Counted from the first letter of the stretch, positions 1-8,580 are shown. The stretch is 64,000 bases of DNA from JAEZBP01 sp963832725 (GCA_963832725.1 CAWHVG010000001.1:1240001-1304000), one strand, 5' to 3'. Numbers and translations: made by a program. The notes: a model not told the origin generated them from the sequence alone.

Positions 1-1035
1 CCTCCCGGCGGAGCCCCTCCCGGCGGAGCACCGCCTGCAGGAGGTCCGCCCCCGCAGAGCGGCTTCGGACAACCCCCGCAGAGCGGCTTCGGACAGCCCC
101 CGCAGCAGGGCGGCTTCGGGCAGCCCGGTGGTGCACCGCCCAGCCAGCCCGGTGGCTTCGGTCAGCCCCCGCAGCAGGGTGGCTTCGGCGGCGCACCGGC
201 GCCCGGATCGCAGCCTGGCTTCGGCGCGACCCCCGGTTCGCAGCCGGGAGGAGCGCCCCCCGGCGCACCGCCCGCAGGCGGCGCACCGCCCGCTGAGGGC
301 CCGAACCTCGCGTTCCAGAAGACGATGGCGATGAGCACGGGGGAGGCCTTCGGACCGGGCGGGCCGGGCGCCAACCTCGGAGCGCCCCCAGGCGGAGCGC
401 CGGGTGGATCGCAGCCGGGCTTCGGCGCCGCGCCGGGATCGCAGCCGGGCTTCGGCGCCGCGCCGGGATCGCAGCCGGGCGGCGGAGCGGGCGGCTTCGG
501 CGCGCCCCCCGGCGGAGCCCCCGGTGGATCGCAGCCGGGCTTCGGCGCCCCTCCGGGCGGTGGCCCGGGCGGCTTCGGTCCGCCTCCGGGCGGCGCGCCG
601 CCGGGCGGACCGGTGGCAGGCGCTCCGAAGAAGAAGAACAACACCGTCAAATACATCGCCCTCGGCTGCGGCGGTCTCATCTTCCTCACCTGCTGCACCT
701 GGAGCGTCTGGTTCGGCATCAACACCTACCGGGCGGGCAGCGCGGTGAACGACGCGATGGAGGAGGCCAACCAGGCGGCCGAGAATGCCCAGAGCGCCGA
801 GGGCTCCTCCGACGACTCGGCGAGCGGCGACGTGTGTGCCCGCGCGGCGCAGTGCTGCTCGGATTACGTGGAGGCGATGGGCGGCGGGCCGGCCATGGCC
901 GCGGTCCAGTCGAGCTGTGGCAACTACCGCAGCATGAGCGGCGGCCCGGCCGAGGCCGGTTGCCAATCCGCCATCGACGGCTGGCGTCAAGGCCTGACGG
1001 CGATGAGCCACGACGTGCCCGCGTCCTGTCAGTAG
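1..1035 (+). CDS. Gly/Pro-rich membrane protein with Cys-rich C-terminus (5' truncated)
   Basis: The reading frame is open from base 1, so the true start lies outside the window. The visible first 200 or so residues are low-complexity Gly/Pro/Gln/Phe repeats (QPPQSGFG, GSQPGFGA types), including a 30-bp tandem duplication at 406-480. A short basic patch (PKKKNN) precedes one hydrophobic segment at about nt 650-720. The roughly 100-residue C-terminal domain then has an acidic linker and six cysteines (CARAAQCC ... SSCGNY ... AGCQS ... ASCQ) that could form disulfides if periplasmic. Similar Pro-rich-linker/membrane proteins with an N-terminal zinc ribbon are common in myxobacteria, but that part is not visible here. 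The function is unknown. Confidence 0.75.
   Translation, partial: PPGGAPPGGAPPAGGPPPQSGFGQPPQSGFGQPPQQGGFGQPGGAPPSQPGGFGQPPQQGGFGGAPAPGSQPGFGATPGSQPGGAPPGAPPAGGAPPAEGPNLAFQKTMAMSTGEAFGPGGPGANLGAPPGGAPGGSQPGFGAAPGSQPGFGAAPGSQPGGGAGGFGAPPGGAPGGSQPGFGAPPGGGPGGFGPPPGGAPPGGPVAGAPKKKNNTVKYIALGCGGLIFLTCCTWSVWFGINTYRAGSAVNDAMEEANQAAENAQSAEGSSDDSASGDVCARAAQCCSDYVEAMGGGPAMAAVQSSCGNYRSMSGGPAEAGCQSAIDGWRQGLTAMSHDVPASCQ
406..480 (+). repeat. 30-bp in-frame tandem repeat in the Gly/Pro-rich gene
   Basis: Two full copies and a half copy of a 30-bp unit beginning ggatcgcagccgggc lie at 406-435, 436-465 and 466-480. Each unit encodes GSQPGFGAAP, so repeat-number change would keep the frame. Confidence 0.8.
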
Positions 1036-1122
1036 CGCGCGATCCGTTACCCGGGCGAGGCGGTCACGCGACGTGGCCGCCTCGTTCGTTTCCGTCCCCC
1101 ACATGGCTACCATCGACCGCGA

Positions 1123-1497
1123 ATGTGGCGCATCGAGCACGATCCCGAGGCCCGCACGATCCGGATACAGCTGATCGGTGAGGTGGACGCGCCCGCGATG
1201 CGCGCCCTCGCTCGCGCCCACGCGGAGGCGCTCGAGGCGACGGGCGGCCAGCCCTTCTCCGTGCTCGGGGATCTGCGCGGCCTCCACCCGCTCGACGCCG
1301 AAGCGCTGGCGATCTTCCAGGACATGAAGCGGGTGGCGGCGCAGCTCGAGGGCTACCGGCGGCGGGCGATCCTCGCCGACGGCGCCACCGTCGCGATGCA
1401 GCAGCGGAACGCGACCCTCGACGAGGGCGGCGATCGCACCGAGTTGGTGACCTTCGACGAGGCGCAGGCGCGGCGCCACCTCGATCCCGACCGATAG
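1123..1497 (+). CDS. STAS/SpoIIAA-like small protein
   Basis: This 124-residue soluble protein starts MWRIEHDPEARTIRIQLIGE. The pattern is beta strands followed by an alpha helix (VDAPAMRALARAHAEAL), then a strand and a Leu-rich loop (FSVLGDLRGLHPLDAEAL). It resembles the SpoIIAA-like/STAS fold of small myxobacterial proteins often annotated as STAS domain-containing. I see no anti-sigma partner beside it and no membrane segment. The ATG at 1123 is the only early start. It sits alone between the truncated gene and a 282-bp gap holding a palindromic repeat. The fold assignment is an inference from the residue pattern. Confidence 0.65.
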   Translation: MWRIEHDPEARTIRIQLIGEVDAPAMRALARAHAEALEATGGQPFSVLGDLRGLHPLDAEALAIFQDMKRVAAQLEGYRRRAILADGATVAMQQRNATLDEGGDRTELVTFDEAQARRHLDPDR

Positions 1498-1663
1498 CCG
1501 TCCCGCGAAGGGCGGGCCCTCGGGCGGTGTCAGCCCTCTCTGGCCGCGAATGCTGGACTTCGAGGGCGTCGCCATCGTTTCGCCACGGCTCCTCCGCGAA
1601 GCCTCCCGATCCGCGGCAGCCCACGGCCTCGCCGGCGGTCCACCTTCTCGATCGGATTCTGGT

Positions 1664-1748
1664 GGTCCCGGTCCGAACTCCGTTGGGGTCCGTGCACGCA
1701 GCACGAACCCTGCACTTCGTTCGGGCCTCAGCGTACCAACGCCCAAAG
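1664..1748. repeat. Dispersed palindromic repeat, copy 1
   Basis: This is an 85-bp foldback element in the gap between the STAS-like gene and the next membrane-protein gene. An inner arm pair (gggtccgtgc / gcacgaaccc, 9 of 10 complementary) is separated by five bases, with outer arms ccgaac / gttcgg. A second, clearly homologous copy lies at 36508-36592. Both share a ggtcccgg start, a cttcgttcgggcctc core and a gcgtacc tail. Confidence 0.75.
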
Positions 1749-1779
1749 GGCGCTCGGTACTGGAACGGGAGGAAGAAAC

Positions 1780-2367
1780 GTGGACGCCATTCATCGAGGC
1801 GAGCCGCGACCGGGGTGGACCTCGGCGCTGCTCGAGATAGGAGCCGATTGGCGCGGGCTCGCGCGCCGGGCTGGGATCGGGCTCGCGCTGTGTTCCGGCT
1901 ACGGGGTAGCGCTCGGCGCACGCGAGGGCGGGCTCGCGATGCTGCGGCATGCCGTCGGCGTGCCGGCGGCGGTCGCGGCCGTGTGCCTGCTCGGCGTGCC
2001 GGCGCTCTACATCGTGCTGGCGCTCTTCGACGCGCCGCTCTCGCCTGTGCGGGCGCTCGGGGCCGCGGCCCGCGGCTGCGCGTCGGCCGGGTTGGTGCTC
2101 GCCGGGCTGGCGCCTCTGGCCGCGCTCTACGTGGTGGGCAGCGAGACGCGCGCCAGCGCAGCCTTCGCGGGCACGCTGGGGCTCGCGCTAGGCGGCATGT
2201 TGGGCCTCCGCCACTTGCTCGGCACCCTCCGCGACGCCCTGCGCCGGAGCGACGCCGCGACGCGCACCGTGGCCGCCTTTGCCCAGGTCGGGTTCACCCT
2301 CTTCGCGGTGGTGCTCGCCTGGCGCGTGTGGGCGGCCACGCTGCCGCTCCTCGGAGGTGCATCGTGA
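1780..2367 (+). CDS. Multi-pass membrane protein, YIP1-like
   Basis: This 195-residue protein has about four to five hydrophobic segments rich in Ala, Leu and Val. They are separated by short charged loops such as FDAPLSPVRALGAAARG. The GTG start at 1780 is chosen because it follows a strong ribosome-binding site (gggaggaag, 1767-1775). Its stop overlaps the GTG start of the next gene in a GTGA motif at 2364-2367, so the two are translationally coupled. The following protein has a similar membrane half, so the two may form a pair. No catalytic motif is seen, and the YIP1-like label rests only on topology. Confidence 0.75.
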   Translation: MDAIHRGEPRPGWTSALLEIGADWRGLARRAGIGLALCSGYGVALGAREGGLAMLRHAVGVPAAVAAVCLLGVPALYIVLALFDAPLSPVRALGAAARGCASAGLVLAGLAPLAALYVVGSETRASAAFAGTLGLALGGMLGLRHLLGTLRDALRRSDAATRTVAAFAQVGFTLFAVVLAWRVWAATLPLLGGAS

Positions 2368-3599
2368 GCGCCGCCGTCGAGACGCCGGCCGAGCAGCGCG
2401 AGACGCCGGCTGCCTGCTCCGAGGTGCGCCAGCCCCTCGGTGCTCCCCCGCCCGAGGCGCCGCGCTCCCACCTGCCCGAGCACGTCGGCGCCGAGGTGCC
2501 GGAAACGCCGACTTCCCAGGTGCGCCAGCCCCTCGGTGCTCCCCCGCCCGAGGCGCCGCGCTCCCACCTGCCCGAGCACGTCGGCGCCGAGGTGCCGGAG
2601 ACGCCTCCGCGCGAGCCCGTCGGTGCCCAGTCGCGCGGCGTCCCGAGCTCCGACGTGCGCGAGCCCGGCGATGCCGAGTCGCCCGAGATGCCCGGCTCCG
2701 AGGTGCCCCGGCCCGCCCTTCAGGGCGTGGTTCCCGGCGCGTTCGAAGCGCGCGAGCCGTCGCCACGGTGCACGTCTCCGGCCGCCCCACTGCGCCAGCG
2801 CGCGTGGTCGGCGGACGAAGACGAAGACGAAGCGCACGCATCGCTCGGTCCCATCGGTCTCTTGCTCCGCAGCCCGGCCGAGGTCGCGCGCCGTTGCCTC
2901 GACGAGGACGACCTCCGCCCGCTCACCCTGGCGGCGCTCGCCGCGCTGGTGATCGGGTCGGCGGCCTTCGGCGGGGTGGTCGGCTCTTTCCGGGGCGGCG
3001 CGCAGATCGCGTCCGCGGCGACCAAGATCCCGCTCGCGATGGTGGCGGCACTCCTCGTCTGCGTCCCGGCCTTCCACGCCATCGCCGCCTCGCTCGGTCG
3101 CGCCTGGCCACTCCGGACCGTCGTCTCGCTCACCGTCGCCGCCGCGGGCCGGGCCGCGCTGGTGCTGCTCGCGTTCGCGCCCGTGCTCTGGCTCGCCTAC
3201 GACCTCGGGCTCGGCTACCACGCCGCGGCGCTGGCGGCGACGGGGGCCTATGCCATCGCGGGCCTCGCCGCGCTGGGCATCCTCCTGCGCGGGCTGGGTG
3301 GCGGGCGCCACCAGCTCACCACCGCCGGCGCGTTCGTGCTCGTCTTCATGGCCGCGGCGGGACAGACAGGCTGGCTGCTGCGCCCCTATCTCGTCCGACC
3401 GCAGAGCGAGGAGGTTCCGCTCCTGCGCGCGCGCGAAGGCGGCTTCGCGGACGCCCTCGTCACGAGCTCACGCTCGGCGGTGGGGATCTACGAGCGCGCT
3501 TCTGCCAGCGCGCGGCGATCCAGCGACGACTGGGACGAAGCGCTGGACGTTCCTTCGAACGAGCCCTACTCGCCGGCGCCGGAAGGGACCTACCGATGA
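2364..3599 (+). CDS. Pro/Glu-rich N-terminus fused to a YIP1-like membrane domain
   Basis: The protein is about 411 residues. The first 150 are disordered and rich in Pro, Glu and Ala, with a 32-residue segment duplicated in tandem (RQPLGAPPPEAPRSHLPEHV and onward) and an acidic DEDEDE stretch. Residues from about 165 to 330 form five hydrophobic segments like those of the preceding gene. The C-terminal tail is polar. The GTG start overlaps the upstream stop, and the ATG of the next gene overlaps this stop, so it lies mid-operon with a two-component system downstream. The function is unknown; the membrane part resembles YIP1/DUF1282-type proteins. Confidence 0.7.
   Translation: MSAAVETPAEQRETPAACSEVRQPLGAPPPEAPRSHLPEHVGAEVPETPTSQVRQPLGAPPPEAPRSHLPEHVGAEVPETPPREPVGAQSRGVPSSDVREPGDAESPEMPGSEVPRPALQGVVPGAFEAREPSPRCTSPAAPLRQRAWSADEDEDEAHASLGPIGLLLRSPAEVARRCLDEDDLRPLTLAALAALVIGSAAFGGVVGSFRGGAQIASAATKIPLAMVAALLVCVPAFHAIAASLGRAWPLRTVVSLTVAAAGRAALVLLAFAPVLWLAYDLGLGYHAAALAATGAYAIAGLAALGILLRGLGGGRHQLTTAGAFVLVFMAAAGQTGWLLRPYLVRPQSEEVPLLRAREGGFADALVTSSRSAVGIYERASASARRSSDDWDEALDVPSNEPYSPAPEGTYR
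2422..2605 (+). repeat. 96-bp in-frame tandem duplication
   Basis: Bases 2422-2509 recur almost unchanged at 2518-2605 (period 96 bp, 32 codons) inside the disordered N-terminus of the membrane protein. Only a few third-position differences are visible (ggaaacg versus ggagacg), so the duplication is recent. Confidence 0.85.
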
Positions 3600-4251
3600 G
3601 CCTCGTCGATCTCGGCGTGCTCTACGCGCTGGTCGGTCTCGGCTGCGCTTCGCTGGTCTGGCGCCGCACGGCGGGCGACCTCCGCCGGCGCGCCGCCTCG
3701 GCCGCGCTCACCCTCCCCCTCTGGCCGATCTGGGCGCCGCTGGCGTTGGTGCCCGATCCCCCCGACGCACTCCGGCGGCCGGTCGCGTGGCGCGGATCGA
3801 AGCGGAGCTCGCGCGCGCGGTCGCGGCGGCTGCCGGCTCGCCCTTCTCGGTGCTCTTGCCGGAAGAGGCCGCGACGCGCATCCGCACCGAGCTGCGTCAA
3901 GCCGTGCGGCGCATCGACGAGCTGGACCAAGTGCTCGCACAGCCCGCCTTCAATCGGGATCGCGCGGAGCGGAGGGTCACCCGTCTCGCCGACGAGGGCA
4001 CCCCTCGCGCGCTCCGCACCGCCGTCCTGCACCGCGACAACGTCGTGCGGCTGGAAGCGCTGCGCGACCGCCACGCCCGCGCGCTCGACGAGCTGGGGGA
4101 GCTGGTGGCGGCGCTGGGTAGTCAGCTCGTGCTCGCGCGCTACGCCGGATCCTCCCCCGAAGGCGTCGGTGGTATCGTCACCGAGCTGTGGGCCCGCGTC
4201 GAGGGGCTCGGCGAGGTGATGGAGATCCACGGCGAGGAGCTGGAGCGCTAG
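3596..4251 (+). CDS. Membrane-anchored coiled-coil protein, frameshifted
   Basis: The ATG at 3596 overlaps the upstream stop. It opens a short protein with an N-terminal hydrophobic helix (SLVDLGVLYALVGLGCASLV) and a second hydrophobic stretch to about nt 3765. Sensible coding then continues one frame away as a charged helical region (RIEAELARAVAAAAG, then RIRTELRQAVRRIDELDQVL) ending at 4251. The switch falls at or just after a run of six C at 3758-3763, as expected if one C is missing. The helical part looks like a coiled coil of about 150 residues. It is the last gene before the two-component pair and probably cotranscribed. The role is unknown. Confidence 0.6.
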
Positions 4252-4416
4252 ATGTCCGAGGCGGAAGTCGCGACCGGTGTGGCCGAGCGATCGGTGTCGA
4301 GATTGGGCGCGCGCCCCCGCAGGAAGTGCAACGCGTCTTCGAGGAGGCTCGCGCCCGAGATCGACGTCGAGAGCCGGTCAGACCGTGTTGCGATCTCCGC
4401 GGAGGGCATCCAGTGA
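4252..4416 (+). CDS. Possible 54-residue small protein
   Basis: An ATG directly abuts the preceding stop. The frame runs 54 codons, ends in a TGA overlapping the GTG start of the response regulator, and keeps mostly G or C in third positions (about 46 of 54 codons). The product (MSEAEVATGVAERSVSRLGA...) has no recognisable domain. The contiguous overlaps argue for translation. The alternative is a short leader that couples translation to the regulator gene. Confidence 0.35.
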   Translation: MSEAEVATGVAERSVSRLGARPRRKCNASSRRLAPEIDVESRSDRVAISAEGIQ

Positions 4417-5102
4417 GCCGCCGCGTCCTGGTCGTCGACGACGAGCCGCGCATCCGCGAGGTCGTGCAGTACGCGCTCGAGCGGGAGGGCTTCCGCGTCA
4501 GCGCGGTGGACGACGGAGGCGCGGCGATCGACGCGCTCGGCCGCGGCGGCTTCAATCTGGTCGTGCTCGACGTGATGCTCCCCGGCGTCGACGGGCTGGA
4601 GGTCTGCCGCCGCGTGCGCGCCACCTCCAGGGTGCCGATTCTCTTCCTGTCGGCGCGCGCGGACGAGATCGATCGCGTGCTCGGGCTCGAGCTCGGCGGC
4701 GACGACTACCTGGTCAAGCCCTTCTCCCCGCGCGAGCTGGTGGCGCGGGTCAAGGCGGTACTGCGGCGCGCCGACGACCGCGCCGAGCCGGACGCGACGC
4801 AGAAGCCGATCGTGTTCGGGAACATCCGCATCGACGCCGAGCGTCACGAGGTCAGCTTCGGCGGCGCGCCGGTCTCCCTGACGCCGACGGAGTTCGGGCT
4901 GCTCGCCGCGCTGCTCGAACGACCGGGCGTGGTGCTCTCGCGAGGCCAGCTCATGCAACGCGCCTACAGTTACGACAACCTCGTCACCGAGCGGACCATC
5001 GACACGCACGTGCGCCGCATCCGCGCGAAGTTCCGCGCGCTCGGCGGCGGTAATCCCATCGCGACCGTGCACGGCATCGGGTACAAGGCGGCCGACGCCT
5101 GA
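4413..5102 (+). CDS. OmpR-family response regulator
   Basis: This 229-residue DNA-binding response regulator has an N-terminal receiver domain with the acidic pocket (VVDDEPRI), phospho-acceptor Asp53 in VLDVMLPG, and Lys102 in LVKPFSP. The C-terminal winged helix (about 130-228) ends in the typical ERTIDTHVRRIRAKF and IATVHGIGYKA segments. The GTG at 4413 is preferred over longer in-frame starts because ggagg lies seven bases upstream and the receiver begins immediately. The histidine kinase gene follows after 9 bp, so the two almost certainly form a pair. The target genes are not evident from the sequence. Confidence 0.93.
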   Translation: MSRRVLVVDDEPRIREVVQYALEREGFRVSAVDDGGAAIDALGRGGFNLVVLDVMLPGVDGLEVCRRVRATSRVPILFLSARADEIDRVLGLELGGDDYLVKPFSPRELVARVKAVLRRADDRAEPDATQKPIVFGNIRIDAERHEVSFGGAPVSLTPTEFGLLAALLERPGVVLSRGQLMQRAYSYDNLVTERTIDTHVRRIRAKFRALGGGNPIATVHGIGYKAADA

Positions 5103-5111
5103 GCGCGGGAC

Positions 5112-6626
5112 ATGCTCCGGCAGCTCGGTCGCATCCGCATCCGCCTCCTGGTCGTGAACCTGGTGGTGCTGCTCGTGCCCGTGGCCGGGCTCGAGTTCGC
5201 GCGGATCTACGAGCGGCAGCTCCTCGGCGGGCTCGAGCGCGATATGCGCGATCAGGCGGCGCTCGGCCGCGAGATGCTGGAGACGGGGCTGGACTCGGGG
5301 CTCACCCTCGGCGACCCGCGCCTCGGCCGCGTGCTCACCGAGGCGGCGCGTAGCACGCGCACCCGCATTCGGATCCTCGATCGGCGCGGCGTGCCGGTGC
5401 TCGACTCGCACGCCGACGGACCGCCGGAAGGACCCGAGCCTCCTGCGCCGACGATCCTACCCGGCAGCGTCTACTCCAGCGCCTCGCGGAGCGACGTGAT
5501 CCTCGAGCGGGCCGAGATGTGGTCGACCCGCAACCTCCCCGGCGAGACCTGGCCGCCCGTGGCGCGTCGCAAGGAGGTCCGCTCCGCCCTCGCGGGCCAC
5601 CCCGACGCCTACACGCGCATCCGCGAGCGCGCGCCGGCCGTCTTCCTCTTCATCAGCGAGCCCATCCGACATCGCGGCCGCGTGGCGGGCGTCGTCTACG
5701 TCACCCGCTCGACGCGCCCGGTGCTGGCCGAGCTCTACAAGATCCGCAGCGGGCTCTTCCGAGTCCTCTTCGTCGCGTTCGGGTTCACCCTCCTTCTGAC
5801 CTTGATGCTGGCGTGGTCAATCTCGAGGCCGCTCTCGCGCTTGGCCAGGGCGGCGCGCCGCATCGCGCGCGGCGAACGGGTGCGGGTGCCGGTCGGAGGG
5901 AGCGGCGAGATCCGCGAGCTCGGCGAAGCCTTCGCGACCATGACCGAGAAGCTCGACGCGCGGATGCGCTACACGCGCGAGTTCGCCGCCGACGTCGCCC
6001 ACGAGCTGAAGAGCCCGCTCACCTCGATCCGCGGCGCGGCGGAGCTGCTCGAAGAAGGCGCGGACGACGACCCAAAGGTGCGCGCCCGCTTCTTGAAGAA
6101 CATCGAGCTCGACGCCGAGCGGCTCAATCGGCTGGTCACCCGCTTGCTGGAGCTGAGCCGCATCGACAGCTCGCAGCAGCCGATGGACGACTTCAATCTC
6201 GGCGCGATGATCCAGCGGATCGTCGAGCGCACGCACACGCCGGAGCAGCCGGTCGAGGTGGAGTGGCGGGCTCCGATCGCCCGCTGGCACGGCCGCGAAG
6301 CGGACCTGGAGCGCGCGCTCTTGAACCTGGTGGAGAACGCCCTGCGATTCTCGCCGGTGGGGCAGCCGGTCCGCGTGATGGTCGGTGGCTCGCGGGACGG
6401 GCAGACGCTCACCCTCGCGGTCGAGGATCACGGACCGGGCGTGCCCGAGGCGCACCGCGCCAAGGTGTTCGAGCGCTTCTTCACGACGGACGCGCACGAC
6501 AAGGGGACCGGCCTCGGCCTGGCCATCGTAGAGAGCGTCGCCCGCGCGCACGGCGGTGACGTGGCGCTCGGGGACACGCCGGGCGGAGGCGCCACGTTCA
6601 CCATGACGGTGCGACGCGAGGGGTGA
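5112..6626 (+). CDS. Membrane sensor histidine kinase
   Basis: The 504-residue kinase has a first transmembrane helix (about 11-26), an extracytoplasmic sensor region of about 190 residues, a second helix (about 224-240) and a HAMP linker. The phospho-acceptor is His297 (FAADVAHELKSPLTSIRG). It also has N-box NLVENALRFS, G1 DHGPGVPE, an F-box-like RFFTTD and G2 GTGLGLAIV. It is paired with the OmpR-type regulator 9 bp upstream and should phosphorylate it. The layout resembles the CreC/ChvG group of periplasm-sensing kinases. The signal is unknown. The next gene is convergent. Confidence 0.93.
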   Translation: MLRQLGRIRIRLLVVNLVVLLVPVAGLEFARIYERQLLGGLERDMRDQAALGREMLETGLDSGLTLGDPRLGRVLTEAARSTRTRIRILDRRGVPVLDSHADGPPEGPEPPAPTILPGSVYSSASRSDVILERAEMWSTRNLPGETWPPVARRKEVRSALAGHPDAYTRIRERAPAVFLFISEPIRHRGRVAGVVYVTRSTRPVLAELYKIRSGLFRVLFVAFGFTLLLTLMLAWSISRPLSRLARAARRIARGERVRVPVGGSGEIRELGEAFATMTEKLDARMRYTREFAADVAHELKSPLTSIRGAAELLEEGADDDPKVRARFLKNIELDAERLNRLVTRLLELSRIDSSQQPMDDFNLGAMIQRIVERTHTPEQPVEVEWRAPIARWHGREADLERALLNLVENALRFSPVGQPVRVMVGGSRDGQTLTLAVEDHGPGVPEAHRAKVFERFFTTDAHDKGTGLGLAIVESVARAHGGDVALGDTPGGGATFTMTVRREG

Positions 6627-6689
6627 GCCGCGCCGGTGCGGTGGTCGTCGCCTCGCCCGGGTCGCGGCATCATGGCGCGGGCTCCCTCG

Positions 6690-7802
6690 CTACGGTGCGT
6701 CGTCGCCCTCGGGCTGCACCTCGGGCGCGGGCGGCGCGGGCTCGTCGTGACGGATCGAGTAGCGGACCAGCGCCCGCAGGATCTCGTTGCGCTGGAGGTT
6801 GCCGACCAGCCGCTTGATGTCCTCGTAGATCGAGGGATCGACCAAGAGCCCACCGAGGGTGCCCCGGCCGGCACGCACGTCCGCCATCACCGCTCTGAGA
6901 TCGGCGCTGGTCGCCGTGAGGTTCGCGATCAGGTTGCCCGCCTCGTCGCCGTAGATGAGCTGGTGGGCGTTGCCGGGACCGTTGCGCACGTCGCGCAGGA
7001 TCAGCGCGAGCTGCCCGGCCGCGGACGCCAAGCTGGCCAGCATGGCCACGCCCTCTTCACCGTAGATGAGCTGGTGCACGGTCCCGTCACCGTGCTCGAC
7101 CTCACCGAGGATCTGCCGGACGTCCCGCGCCGCACGCTGGAGCTCGTTGCCCGTGCCCTGGAAGCTGCGGATGGTCCCCTGCACGTCGTCGGCGAGCGCG
7201 GGATCGGTCATCAGCCGCCGCACCGTGCCGTCGTTCTCGGTGACCAGGTTCGTCATCGTCGCCAGGTTGTGGGCGATGTCCTGCACGTCCTGCTTCGTCT
7301 GCGGGTTGGCGAGGATCTCCGCCAGCGCGGCGGTGGCCGTGTTGACGTTGCGGACCACGCCCTCGGCCTCGGAGCCGGTCTCGCCGAGGAAGGTGGTCAA
7401 GAGCGACTCCTCTGCGGTCGGGATGGTGCTGCCCGGGGCGAGCGGCCGGCCCTGCCCGACCGTGATGTCGACCAGCTGGTCGCCGAGCAGGCCCTTGCTG
7501 CCGACCTTGGCGGTGCTGCCCTCACGGACGAAAGCGGAAGCGTCCTGGCGGACCTCGATGGTCACGTGGACCTTGCCGTCCTCGCCGAAGCGGACGTCCT
7601 TCACCGTCCCGACGTCGATGCCGGCGACGCGGACCGGGCTGCCGTCGCGCAGGCCGTTCACCTGCGTGAAGACGGCCTCGTAGTCGACCTTCGACGCGAA
7701 CATCGCGCTCTGGTTGCCGAGCGCGAACACCAGCACCCCGCCGAGCACCAGCGCCGCCGTCACGAAGATCCCGACTTTCAGCTCCGTCGAACCGGCCTTC
7801 AT
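6690..7802 (-). CDS. mlaD: MlaD-type MCE-domain lipid-transport protein
   Basis: The protein is about 370 residues. It has a single N-terminal membrane anchor (TELKVGIFVTAALVLGGVLV) followed by an MCE domain (about 38-120, with VNGLRDGSPVRVAGIDVGTV and the GLLGDQLVDI turn). A long helical region follows, made of repeated segments (NVNTATAALAEILAN, TMTNLVTENDGTVRRLM, and two TVHQLIYGEE/NAHQLIYGDE units). MCE proteins form periplasmic rings that pass phospholipids between the membranes. The ATG at 7802 is used because it lies 4 bp after the ATPase gene and directly precedes the anchor. The helical extension is much longer than in E. coli MlaD and resembles the needle-forming MCE type. Confidence 0.88.
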   Translation of the reverse strand: MKAGSTELKVGIFVTAALVLGGVLVFALGNQSAMFASKVDYEAVFTQVNGLRDGSPVRVAGIDVGTVKDVRFGEDGKVHVTIEVRQDASAFVREGSTAKVGSKGLLGDQLVDITVGQGRPLAPGSTIPTAEESLLTTFLGETGSEAEGVVRNVNTATAALAEILANPQTKQDVQDIAHNLATMTNLVTENDGTVRRLMTDPALADDVQGTIRSFQGTGNELQRAARDVRQILGEVEHGDGTVHQLIYGEEGVAMLASLASAAGQLALILRDVRNGPGNAHQLIYGDEAGNLIANLTATSADLRAVMADVRAGRGTLGGLLVDPSIYEDIKRLVGNLQRNEILRALVRYSIRHDEPAPPAPEVQPEGDDAP

Positions 7803-7806
7803 TCGC

Positions 7807-8580
7807 TCACCCCCCGTAGCGCAGCAACGTCTCCGTGTCATCGGACTCGGGCGCGTTGCCCTCCACGAAGTCGCGGACGCGCTGATCCTCACAATGGAGG
7901 ATGTCGTCCGGCGTACCCTGGAAGATGATGTATCCGCGGTCGATCATCGCGATCCGATCGCTGACGCGGAACGCGCTCGGCATGTCGTGGGTGACCACCA
8001 CCGAGGTCACTCGGTAGCGCTCGTTCAGCTCCACGATGAGGTCGGTGATGTGTTCCATGGCGATGGGATCGAGGCCGGTGGTGGGCTCGTCGTAGAGGAG
8101 GACCTCCGGCCGGAGCGCGATGGCCCGCGCCAGCGCGATGCGCTTTCGCATCCCGCTGGAGAGCGCGGAGGGTAGCTCGTTCTGCGTTCCGGGCAGCCCG
8201 ACGTCCTCCAGGCACTCTCGGACCCGCTCGTCGATCTCCTTTTCGGTCGGGCGCGTGTGCTCCCGCAAGGGATAGGCGATGTTCTCCCGGACCGTCATCG
8301 AGTCGAAGAGCGCGGCCCCCTGAAAGAGCATCCCGATCCGGCGCCGGACGGGCAGCAGCTTCGCCTCCGGAAGATCGCTGATCACCTTGCCGTCGAAGCG
8401 GATCTCACCGCCGTCCACGCGCAAGAGGCCGATCAGGAGCTTGAGCATGACGCTCTTGCCCATCCCCGAGCCGCCGATGATCGTCAGCGCTTCCCCGGCG
8501 TGGATGTCGAGGTCGAGGTTCGCGTACACGACCTTCTCCCCGAAGGCCTTCTTGACGTTGCGGAACTCGATCAGCGCCAC
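7807..8580 (-). CDS. mlaF: ABC transporter ATPase, MlaF type
   Basis: This 257-residue ABC ATPase has Walker A GGSGMGKSVMLKLL, Q-loop MLFQGAALFD, the signature LSSGMRKRIALARA and Walker B VLLYDEPTTGLDP. The H-loop is VVVTHDMPSA. The degenerate signature (LSSGM rather than LSGGQ) and GMGKS loop are typical of MlaF/Mkl ATPases that drive MCE transport. The GTG at 8580 begins right at the first strand (ALIEFRNVKKAF). It is 4 bp upstream of mlaD, so they are cotranscribed. The expected permease MlaE is not in this window. Confidence 0.92.
   Translation of the reverse strand: MALIEFRNVKKAFGEKVVYANLDLDIHAGEALTIIGGSGMGKSVMLKLLIGLLRVDGGEIRFDGKVISDLPEAKLLPVRRRIGMLFQGAALFDSMTVRENIAYPLREHTRPTEKEIDERVRECLEDVGLPGTQNELPSALSSGMRKRIALARAIALRPEVLLYDEPTTGLDPIAMEHITDLIVELNERYRVTSVVVTHDMPSAFRVSDRIAMIDRGYIIFQGTPDDILHCEDQRVRDFVEGNAPESDDTETLLRYGG

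Noticed and set aside
1527..3599. A 690-residue protein starting at 1527
   Set aside because: The first 280 codons are Arg-rich and overlap another gene; the GTG at 2364 coupled to the previous stop gives a normal start.
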